Assembly: GCA_022615525.1 (NCBI GenBank)
Contig: JAKEGN010000204.1
Coordinates: 1-6,328, forward strand
DNA length: 6,328 nucleotides
Direction of reading: 5' to 3'
DNA from: Woeseiaceae bacterium
GTDB taxonomy: Bacteria; Pseudomonadota; Gammaproteobacteria; Steroidobacterales; Woeseiaceae
The notes under the pieces were generated by a model. That model saw only the letters and a program-made list of their open reading frames with translations, did not search any database and was not told where the DNA came from. Position 1 is the first letter of the stretch. Each line of letters opens with the position of its first letter. Shown here piece by piece: positions 1 to 5,499 of the stretch. The translations under genes were made by a program, and so were the position numbers.

Positions 1-284
1 TCTCCGGGGTATTCATTGCCATAGGCCACCGTCCGAACACCGCGCTGTTCGACGGACAGCTCGACATGCGTAACGGTTACATCACCGTGAAATCCGGACT
101 CGAGGGCAATGCCACGGCAACCTCCGTCGAGGGTGTGTTCGCAGCGGGCGACGTTGCCGACCAGGTTTACCGCCAGGCGATTACTTCGGCCGGGTCGGGT
201 TGCATGGCCGCGCTCGACGCCGAGAAATACATCGACATGCAGGAAAAGCAGCGTCACAGCGAGCCGGCCGGCAACGCGGCCTGA
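1..284 (+). CDS. trxB: Thioredoxin reductase, 3' part (5' end outside window)
   Basis: This is the carboxy-terminal 93 residues of thioredoxin-disulfide reductase, the cytoplasmic FAD enzyme that uses NADPH to reduce thioredoxin. The reading frame is open from base 3 and ends at TGA 282-284. Two family signatures are visible: GVFIAIGHRPNT at the start, which closes the NADPH domain, and GVFAAGDVAD followed by YRQAITSAGSGCMAALDAE, the FAD-binding GD motif and the last FAD-domain helix. The catalytic CxxC motif lies upstream, outside the window. The tail after the last conserved helix (DMQEKQRHSEPAGNAA) is a short polar extension of no known function. The next gene begins 7 bases downstream, so co-transcription is likely. 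Identity is secure; other pyridine nucleotide-disulfide oxidoreductases match this C-terminal pattern less well. Confidence 0.95.
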   Translation, partial: SGVFIAIGHRPNTALFDGQLDMRNGYITVKSGLEGNATATSVEGVFAAGDVADQVYRQAITSAGSGCMAALDAEKYIDMQEKQRHSEPAGNAA

Positions 285-291
285 GTCGCCC

Positions 292-1497
292 ATGCCGGCC
301 GAGATCCTGGCGAGCATCACGGAAATTGCTGCGCAAGAATGGAACGCGCTGGCCGGCGATCGCTGGCCATTCCTGCGCCACGAATTCCTGGCGGCCGCGG
401 AGACTAGTGGTAGTGTGTCTGTCGCCACCGGCTGGCAACCCTGCCATATCGTCCTGCGGGACGAGTCCGGCGTATTGCGCGCCGCCATGCCGCTTTATGA
501 GAAGACGCATTCCTGGGGCGAGTTCGTTTTCGATTGGGCCTGGGCCCAGGCGTATCACCGCGTCGGTATCGACTACTATCCCAAGCTGGTTTCCGCCGTC
601 CCGTTTACGCCGGCGCCGTGCCGCAAATTGCTGCTGGCCGACCCCGGCGATGCGGAAAGTGCACGCCAACTGATCGAAGCCGCGCTGCAACTCGCGGCCG
701 ACCGTCACTGCTCTTCGTTGCACCTGCAATTCGTCGATCCGCCGGAAACGGGCACTTTGGCCGCATCCGGGATGCTGCTGCGCAAGGACTGCCAGTTCCA
801 CTGGCACAATCGCGGCTACCGGGACTTCGACGAGTTCCTGGCGTCTTTCAGTTCCGCGAAACGGCGCAAGGCGCGGCAGGATCGGCGCTACGTGGCCGAA
901 CAGGGCATCAGCTTCCGCTGGCTGGACGGCGGGCAAATCGATGCCGAGACGTGGGCATCCGTATACGAGCTCATCGGTAGCACGTTTCAACGCCATGGGT
1001 CGATGCCGTATTTCAATCTCCCTTTCTTTACGGAACTGTCGCGACAGCTGCCGGAACAGACCTTGCTGGTCATTGCCGAGCGAGAACGGAAAATGATCGC
1101 CGCAGCCGTGTTCTATGTCAGTGCAACCACGCTCTACGGCAGATACTGGGGCGCAGATGCCGAATACAACGCATTGCATTTCGAAACTTGCTATTACCAG
1201 GGCATCGACTATTGCATCGGGCATGGAATTCAGCGATTCGAGCCGGGTACGCAGGGTGAGCACAAGATCAGCAGGGGTTTCCTGCCCGTGACGACCTGGT
1301 CCGCGCACTGGCTGGCAAATCGCCGGTTTGCCGACGCCATCAGCCGGTACCTCGACAGCGAGCAACGGCATGTCGAGCAATACATGGCACTGGTCGAGAA
1401 TCACAGCCCGTATCGAGACGCGTCGGGCACGGACCTGAATACCGGTGCGCGCGTTCAGCCGGACCGCGGAAAAATGCACAAATCTGGCGGAACCTGA
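292..1497 (+). CDS. FemAB-like / GNAT-fold protein (DUF482, PF04339 type)
   Basis: The protein has 401 residues and resembles the FemAB-like family often annotated as 'peptidogalycan biosynthesis protein' or 'GNAT family N-acetyltransferase'. No reaction is firmly known for this group. Family-like segments are: residues 45-58 (ATGWQPCHIVLRDE), 67-100 (PLYEK, then GEFVFDWAWA and YYPKL), 168-199 (QFHWHNRGY, then FLASFSSAKRRKARQDRR, a strongly basic stretch), and 285-341 (YWGADAEYNALHFETCYYQG, then FEPGTQGEHKISRGF and TTWSAHWL). There is no signal peptide or membrane segment, so it should be cytoplasmic. The ATG at 292 is chosen because the family-like sequence begins there; the same frame is open back to 109, but that part only shadows trxB. 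No good Shine-Dalgarno is seen, so translational coupling to trxB is plausible. aat follows after 5 bases. The family call is confident; the substrate is unknown. Confidence 0.88.
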   Translation: MPAEILASITEIAAQEWNALAGDRWPFLRHEFLAAAETSGSVSVATGWQPCHIVLRDESGVLRAAMPLYEKTHSWGEFVFDWAWAQAYHRVGIDYYPKLVSAVPFTPAPCRKLLLADPGDAESARQLIEAALQLAADRHCSSLHLQFVDPPETGTLAASGMLLRKDCQFHWHNRGYRDFDEFLASFSSAKRRKARQDRRYVAEQGISFRWLDGGQIDAETWASVYELIGSTFQRHGSMPYFNLPFFTELSRQLPEQTLLVIAERERKMIAAAVFYVSATTLYGRYWGADAEYNALHFETCYYQGIDYCIGHGIQRFEPGTQGEHKISRGFLPVTTWSAHWLANRRFADAISRYLDSEQRHVEQYMALVENHSPYRDASGTDLNTGARVQPDRGKMHKSGGT

Positions 1498-1502
1498 GTC
1501 GA

Positions 1503-2222
1503 ATGCGCATCTGCTGGCTGCAAAGCGACGATGCACCGGATGCGTTTCCGCCGGTCGAGCTGGCCCTGACCGAGCCCAACGGCCTGCTCGCGGCGGGCGG
1601 GGACCTGTCGCCGGAGCGAATACTGTGTGCATACCGGGCGGGCATATTTCCCTGGTTCGAATCGGGGCAGCCGATACTCTGGTGGTCGCCGGATCCGCGC
1701 TGCGTATTGCGACCCGAGCGCTTCCACGCAGCCGCCAGGCTTCGCCGCAGCGCGCGATCTGCCGGGTTCGAGTTGACGTTCAATCGCGCCTGCGCGGAGG
1801 TCATCGATGCCTGCGCGGAACGTCGTCGTGGACAGACCGGCACCTGGATCACGAAAGAGATGAAGCAGGCATACCTCGGTCTGCACGCGAGCGGATGGGT
1901 CCATTCCGTCGAGGTGTGGCAGGGTCAGCGGCTGGTCGGCGGCATTTACGGCCTTGCGTCCGGCGCCGTGTTCTTCGGCGAATCGATGTTCAGCCGTGTC
2001 ACGAATGCATCGAAGATCGCCGTGATGGCGCTATGCCACGTTCTTGCTCGCCAGGCTTTCTTATTGCTGGACTGCCAGGTTGCCTCGCCGCACCTGATGT
2101 CGCTTGGAGCCGAACTCTTGCAGCGGTCGGAATTTTCGCGATTGCTTGCCGGAGCGAACCGTAGTCCGCTGCAGGCCGCGTTCTGGCCGGACAACCGACT
2201 ACCCGCCGCCGAATTTCTTTGA
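1503..2222 (+). CDS. aat: Leucyl/phenylalanyl-tRNA-protein transferase
   Basis: Aat (239 residues, normal length) transfers Leu or Phe from aminoacyl-tRNA to proteins with an amino-terminal Arg or Lys. This makes primary N-degrons for ClpS-ClpAP in the cytoplasm. Family motifs appear in order: GLLAAGGDLSPERI (27-40), AGIFPWF (46-52), WWSPDPR (60-66), TWITKEM (114-120), HSVEVW (134-139), LVGGIYGLASGAVFFGESMFSR (144-165, with the conserved Glu of FFGES), NASK (168-171), DCQ (190-192, the Asp and Gln tied to catalysis in the E. coli enzyme) and HLMSLGA (197-203). The usual Pro-Arg after SLGA is Gln-Arg here (LLQRSEF, 205-211), a small deviation. The start at 1503 lies 5 bases after the preceding stop with only a weak Shine-Dalgarno, which suggests an operon with coupled translation. 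Its functional partners ClpA and ClpS are encoded just downstream on the opposite strand. Confidence 0.97.
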   Translation: MRICWLQSDDAPDAFPPVELALTEPNGLLAAGGDLSPERILCAYRAGIFPWFESGQPILWWSPDPRCVLRPERFHAAARLRRSARSAGFELTFNRACAEVIDACAERRRGQTGTWITKEMKQAYLGLHASGWVHSVEVWQGQRLVGGIYGLASGAVFFGESMFSRVTNASKIAVMALCHVLARQAFLLLDCQVASPHLMSLGAELLQRSEFSRLLAGANRSPLQAAFWPDNRLPAAEFL

Positions 2223-2239
2223 CGGGCGCAAATGCCGCG

Positions 2240-2268
2240 TTGCAATAGCGCGTTCCTTTCTGCACAAT
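2240..2268 (+). promoter_or_regulatory. Possible sigma70 promoter for infA
   Basis: TTGCAA (2240-2245) and CACAAT (2263-2268) are separated by 17 bases. Each box matches the sigma70 consensus at 4 of 6 positions. Transcription would begin near 2275, giving a leader of about 29 bases before the TTG start at 2304. It lies in the 81-base aat-infA gap, where a separate infA promoter would make sense because IF-1 is needed in larger amounts than Aat. The match is only moderate and could be chance. Confidence 0.3.
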
Positions 2269-2303
2269 TCGCGCCGGCCCCGGTAACCAGAGTACAGCGA
2301 AAA

Positions 2304-2522
2304 TTGGCTAAAGAAGATGCGCTTCAGATGGAAGGCGTAGTGACCGAAACCTTGCCGAACACGACTTTTCGTGTGCAGCTCGAGAACGGTCACATCGTGA
2401 CTGCGCACATCTCCGGGAAAATGCGCAAGAATTACATTCGGATACTCACCGGCGACAAGGTTACGGTGGAACTGACGCCGTACGATCTGACGAAGGGCCG
2501 AATTACCTACCGCGGACGCTGA
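2304..2522 (+). CDS. infA: Translation initiation factor IF-1 (TTG start)
   Basis: IF-1 binds the A site of the 30S subunit during initiation and supports IF-2 and IF-3. The 72-residue product is a single OB-fold (S1-like) domain and is nearly a textbook IF-1: AKEDALQMEG at the start, then TLPNTTFRVQLENGHIVTAHISGKMRKNYIRIL, GDKVTVELTPYDLTKGRITYRGR. The TTG at 2304 is chosen because it falls exactly where the Met of the standard 72-residue protein lies and is followed by the conserved AKED. An in-frame ATG at 2232 would add 24 residues (MPRCNSAFLSAQF...) unlike any usual IF-1. The Shine-Dalgarno is weak (AGAG at 2289-2292, 11 bases away). The gene ends 10 bases from the end of the convergent clpA gene. 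Confidence 0.95.
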   Translation: MAKEDALQMEGVVTETLPNTTFRVQLENGHIVTAHISGKMRKNYIRILTGDKVTVELTPYDLTKGRITYRGR

Positions 2523-2532
2523 TCACGGGCGA
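2523..2532. other. infA/clpA convergent junction without a terminator
   Basis: Only 10 bases separate the infA stop (TGA 2520-2522) from the clpA stop (TAG, 2535-2533 on the - strand). I see no GC-rich hairpin followed by a T tract in either direction within about 50 bases. A small perfect inverted repeat, CCTGC-G-GCAGG, lies just inside the clpA 3' end, but it has a one-base loop and no T run. Transcripts probably end within or overlap the opposing gene. In E. coli a serine tRNA gene (serW) occupies this junction, and here there is no room for one. Confidence 0.6.
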
Positions 2533-4806
2533 CTATGCCTGCGGCAGGTGCTGCAGCTCCCGCACTGACTTCTCCGCTTTCAACACCAGGTTTCCATCCG
2601 TTCCGACGTCGATGCAGACGTGACCGCCCTCGGCGAGGCTGCCGAACAGCAGTTCTTCGGCCAGTGGACGTTTGATTTGCTCCTGGATGATTCGTGCCAT
2701 CGGGCGAGCGCCCATTTGCGGATCGTACCCTCGCGCGGCAATCCATGCCCTCGCCTCGTTGGTCAACTCGAGGGTCACATTGCTAGAGCCGAGTTTCGCT
2801 TCCAGTTCGACAACCAGTTTGTCGACGACTCGTGCAATGGAGCGCTCGTCCAGGGACGAGAACTGGATGATGGCGTCCAGCCGATTGCGGAACTCCGGCG
2901 AAAAAGACTTCTTGATGATTGCCATGCCGTCGCTGCTATGGTCCTGGTGCGTGAAGCCGATCGACGCCCGGCTCATCTCCTGCGCACCGGCATTGGTCGT
3001 CATGACCAGCACGATGTTGCGAAAATCCGCCTCGCGACCATTGTTGTCCGTCAGTGTTCCATGGTCCATGACCTGCAGCAGCAGGTTGAATACTTCCGGG
3101 TGCGCCTTTTCGATTTCGTCCAGCAGCACGACCGCGTGCGGATGTTTCAGCACGGCCTCGGTCAGCAAACCACCCTGGTCGAAGCCCACGTAACCGGGAG
3201 GCGCACCGATCAGTCTCGACACGGTATGCCGTTCCATGTACTCCGACATGTCGAATCGAATCAGCTCCACGCCCATGATCAGGGCCAGTTGCCGTGTGAC
3301 CTCCGTCTTGCCGACACCGGTGGGACCCGCGAAAAGGAACGAGCCTATCGGTTTCTCCTCGTCCGTCAGGCCCGAACGTGACATCTTTATCGCTGAACTC
3401 AGGGCGGCGATGGCCGGGTCCTGGCCGAAAATCGTCAACTTCAGGTTTCGTTCGAGGTTGCGCAGTACGTCCTTGTCGGAGGACGACACGCTCTTCGGAG
3501 GTATTCGTGCCATCTTGGCGACAATATTCTCGACCATGGTCACCGTGACCACTTCTTCGCGTTCGGATTCCGGCTTCAGGCGCAGGTTCGCGCCGGCCTC
3601 GTCGATCACGTCGATGGCTTTGTCCGGCAGCTTGCGGTCGTTGATGTGCTTGGCGGCAAGTTCCGCCGCGGCGACCAGCGCTTTCGGCTCGTAGCGAATG
3701 CCATGGTGTTCCTCAAAGCGTGATTTCAACCCGCGAAGTATCTCCACCGTTTCCTCGACGCTCGGTTCGGGCACGTCGATTTTCTGGAACCGGCGGGCAA
3801 GCGCATGATCCTTCTCGAAAACGCCGCGGTATTCGGCATACGTCGTCGATCCTATGCAGCGGATTTCGCCATTCGCCAGTACCGGCTTGATCAGGTTGGA
3901 CGCGTCCATCACCCCGCCGGAGGCCGCACCGGCACCGATGACGGTATGGATCTCGTCGATGAACAGTATCGCGCCGGGCTGTTTTCGCACCTCTGCGATC
4001 ACCGCTTTCAGCCTCTTCTCGAAATCGCCGCGGTACTTGGTGCCGGCAATCAGCGAACCCATGTCCAGCGCGTAAATCGTGCTGTCCCGCAACACATCCG
4101 GGACGCGCTCTTCGGTGATCAGCCGCGCCAGTCCCTCTGCGAGGGCGGTCTTGCCGACGCCGGCATCGCCAACGTAAAGCGGGTTGTTCTTGCGCCTCCG
4201 GCACAGTATCTGGATGGTTCTTTCGATCTCCAGGTCGCGCCCGATCAGCGGATCGATCTTTCCGGCAATGGCAAGCTGGTTCAGGTTGCTTGCATACTTT
4301 TCCAGCGCGCTGGTATCCGACTCGACTTCGTCTTCGCCGGGCACCTGTTGCCGGTCGGTACCTGAATCACCCGGCAGCTGCGGCATGCCGTGTGAAATGT
4401 AATTGACCACGTCGAGACGGGTGACGTCTTGCAGGCCGAGGAAATACACTGCCTGCGACTGTTTTTCGCTGAATATCGCAACCAGCACATTGCTGCCGGT
4501 CACTTCCTTCTTGCCGCTCGATTGCACATGAAATACGGCGCGTTGCAGCACCCGCTGGAATCCCAGTGTCGGCTGGACCTCCGTTTCCTCATCGGGTGCA
4601 ACCAGCGGCGTTGCCTCGTCAATGAAATCCGTGAGCTGCCGCCGCAGTTGCCCGATGTTCGTGTTACAGGCCTTGAGAATCTCGTGCACCTTGGGAATAT
4701 CGAGCAGCGCGAGCAACAGATGCTCCACGGTCATGAATTCATGACGCCTTTCGCGGGCGTTCTGAAACGCTTCGTTAAGGCAAAATTCGAGTTCGCTGCT
4801 CAGCAT
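2533..4806 (-). CDS. clpA: ATP-dependent Clp protease ATP-binding subunit ClpA
   Basis: ClpA (757 residues, normal length) is the hexameric AAA+ unfoldase that feeds substrates into ClpP in the cytoplasm. Domains in order: an amino-terminal double Clp-N domain (about 1-145), which docks ClpS; an acidic linker (about 146-170); the first AAA+ module with Walker A GDAGVGKT (213-220), pore loop KYRG (257-260), Walker B ILFIDE (280-285) and the ALARRF arginine segment (335-340); and the second module with Walker A GPTGVGKT (494-501), pore loop GYVG (538-541), Walker B VVLLDE (559-564) and the sensor-2 GARPM (699-703). The ClpP-docking tripeptide IGF is at 616-618, within RASIGFTHQDHSSD. There is no long coiled-coil middle domain, so this is ClpA and not ClpB or ClpC. 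The ATG at 4806 begins with MLSSELEFCL, the usual ClpA start; its Shine-Dalgarno is weak. clpS lies 46 bases upstream. No clpP is in the window. Confidence 0.98.
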   Translation of the reverse strand: MLSSELEFCLNEAFQNARERRHEFMTVEHLLLALLDIPKVHEILKACNTNIGQLRRQLTDFIDEATPLVAPDEETEVQPTLGFQRVLQRAVFHVQSSGKKEVTGSNVLVAIFSEKQSQAVYFLGLQDVTRLDVVNYISHGMPQLPGDSGTDRQQVPGEDEVESDTSALEKYASNLNQLAIAGKIDPLIGRDLEIERTIQILCRRRKNNPLYVGDAGVGKTALAEGLARLITEERVPDVLRDSTIYALDMGSLIAGTKYRGDFEKRLKAVIAEVRKQPGAILFIDEIHTVIGAGAASGGVMDASNLIKPVLANGEIRCIGSTTYAEYRGVFEKDHALARRFQKIDVPEPSVEETVEILRGLKSRFEEHHGIRYEPKALVAAAELAAKHINDRKLPDKAIDVIDEAGANLRLKPESEREEVVTVTMVENIVAKMARIPPKSVSSSDKDVLRNLERNLKLTIFGQDPAIAALSSAIKMSRSGLTDEEKPIGSFLFAGPTGVGKTEVTRQLALIMGVELIRFDMSEYMERHTVSRLIGAPPGYVGFDQGGLLTEAVLKHPHAVVLLDEIEKAHPEVFNLLLQVMDHGTLTDNNGREADFRNIVLVMTTNAGAQEMSRASIGFTHQDHSSDGMAIIKKSFSPEFRNRLDAIIQFSSLDERSIARVVDKLVVELEAKLGSSNVTLELTNEARAWIAARGYDPQMGARPMARIIQEQIKRPLAEELLFGSLAEGGHVCIDVGTDGNLVLKAEKSVRELQHLPQA

Positions 4807-4835
4807 ACTTTTCTATACACCGTTGGTCCGTCCGC

Positions 4836-4852
4836 ACGGCGAAAACCGCCGT
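4836..4852 (-). other. Hairpin between clpS and clpA
   Basis: On the - strand the clpS TGA is followed at once by ACGGCG-GTTTT-CGCCGT, a perfect 6-base-pair stem with a 5-base loop. No T tract follows, so it is not a standard intrinsic terminator. In the transcript it could mark a processing or stability point that sets the ClpS to ClpA ratio, or slow exonucleases. The role is inferred; only the inverted repeat is seen directly. Confidence 0.45.
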
Positions 4853-5182
4853 TCATGCCTCCTCCATCGTACACAACAACGGGTGCTGCTGCTGCTGTGC
4901 AATGGTCGAGACCTGCGCAACTTTCGTTTCCGCGACATCGTAACTGTAAACGCCACAGACACCTTTGCCCTTGGTATGTACCTCGAGCATGACACGTGTT
5001 GCCCTGGTTCGCTCCATGCCGAAAATGCTCTGGAGGACTTCGACGACGAATTCCATTGGCGTGAAATCATCGTTGATCAAAACCACCCGGTACAGGGACG
5101 GTCGCTTGAGCTTGGGCCGCGCTTCCTCGAGTGCGAGGTCGTGGTCACTGGTTCGGCCTGTTTGTTGATCTCTGTCGGTCAT
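4853..5182 (-). CDS. clpS: ATP-dependent Clp protease adaptor ClpS
   Basis: ClpS (109 residues, normal length) is the N-degron adaptor that binds amino-terminal Leu, Phe, Tyr or Trp and hands the protein to ClpA. After a flexible polar leader (about 1-28) comes the ClpS core: LINDDFTPMEFVVEVL (35-50), with the Asn-Asp-Asp that contacts the free amino group and the Met of the hydrophobic pocket (N37, D38, D39, M43), then RATRVMLEVHTKGKGVCGVYS (60-80), with M65, V68 and H69 completing the pocket and ClpA contacts, and VAETKVAQV (83-91). The tail HPLLCTMEEA matches the family. Residues 96-99 are four glutamines, all CAG, at a place where E. coli ClpS has a mixed polar sequence. The ATG at 5182 is the first Met in the frame. 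It is first in a clpS-clpA operon and faces a divergent gspC. Confidence 0.97.
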   Translation of the reverse strand: MTDRDQQTGRTSDHDLALEEARPKLKRPSLYRVVLINDDFTPMEFVVEVLQSIFGMERTRATRVMLEVHTKGKGVCGVYSYDVAETKVAQVSTIAQQQQHPLLCTMEEA

Positions 5183-5245
5183 CGGTCAGTCTTTGCGGTA
5201 ACGGAAAGCCCGGGCGCAAGCATTCGGGCAGGGTTGGGTCGATTA

Positions 5246-5274
5246 TATATGGGGCCCTGCAAGCGATCTCCAAG
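5246..5274 (-). promoter_or_regulatory. Candidate sigma32-type (heat-shock) promoter for clpS-clpA, overlapping a sigma70-like one
   Basis: On the - strand, CTTGGA (5274-5269) is followed after exactly 14 bases by CCCCATATA (5254-5246). The known sigma32 consensus is CTTGAA, 13-17 bases, then CCCCATnTA, so the -10 fits fully and the -35 differs at one base. Transcription would start near 5239-5240, leaving a leader of about 57 bases before the clpS ATG. The same stretch also reads as sigma70-like: TTGGAG (5273-5268), 18 bases, TATATA (5249-5244), with a perfect TATAAT at 5247-5242. Dual use is possible. The assignment is by pattern only. Confidence 0.45.
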
Positions 5275-5357
5275 TCTGGTTCGCAGTTTTGGCGGTGCTT
5301 TTCCCGGCACCCCGGCCGGGCTATTACGAAAAGCATTAAATATTTGAGGTATATACT

Positions 5358-5366
5358 TGCTATATA
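5358..5366 (+). promoter_or_regulatory. Candidate extended -10 promoter for gspC
   Basis: TGCTATATA (5358-5366) fits an extended -10 element (TGn followed by a TATAAT-like hexamer) in a block of 23% GC. No convincing -35 lies 16-18 bases upstream; TTGAGG at 5344-5349 is too close. Transcription would begin near 5373 at the T7 run, giving a leader of about 127 bases that includes the 5450-5464 hairpin. AT-rich sequence of this kind yields such matches easily. Confidence 0.3.
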
Positions 5367-5499
5367 TAGGTTTTTTTGATGAGGTGTACTTGTTTGCAGG
5401 CGGGGCGAAACCTTATCATCGGCACGGCGCGTTAGTATCCGGCATCGGCGGGCCAAAACGGCCCTTGCCACCGTCTGCAAGAATGACAAGCTGAGGCAA

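Larger units (their letters stand above)
5183..5499. other. Divergent intergenic region between clpS and gspC
   Basis: These 317 bases separate the divergent clpS and gspC starts. Next to clpS is the promoter candidate at 5246-5274. A CCCGGC/GCCGGG stem (5303-5308 with 5315-5320) has no T tract on either side. The block 5321-5380 is only 23% GC (14 of 60 bases) and holds an extended -10, a CTATATATAG palindrome and a T7 run (5371-5377). A hairpin GGGCC-AAAAC-GGCCC (5450-5464), extendable by GGC/GCC (5447-5449 with 5467-5469) across a two-base bulge, would lie in the gspC leader. No small ORF, tRNA or riboswitch that I recognise is present. Confidence 0.6.

Noticed and set aside
109..291. Amino-terminal extension of the FemAB-like gene back to ATG 109
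   Set aside because: The extra 61 residues are Arg/Pro-rich and overlap trxB in another frame; family-like sequence begins at the ATG at 292.
181..1632. Long - strand open frame (483 codons) opposite trxB, the FemAB-like gene and aat
   Set aside because: It is antisense to three genes with clear protein-family motifs, has a low-complexity Arg-rich product, and no recognisable domain. It is a codon-bias shadow in GC-rich DNA.
2523..2532. Serine tRNA gene between infA and clpA, as in E. coli
   Set aside because: Only 10 bases separate the two genes, too short for any tRNA.
5303..5320. CCCGGC/GCCGGG hairpin as a terminator
   Set aside because: No T tract follows on either strand, and both flanking genes point away from it.
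5350..5377. TATATA-CTTGC-TATATA hairpin followed by T7, as a possible terminator
   Set aside because: The stem is entirely A-T pairs and too weak for intrinsic termination, and no + strand gene lies upstream to terminate. A promoter reading fits better.
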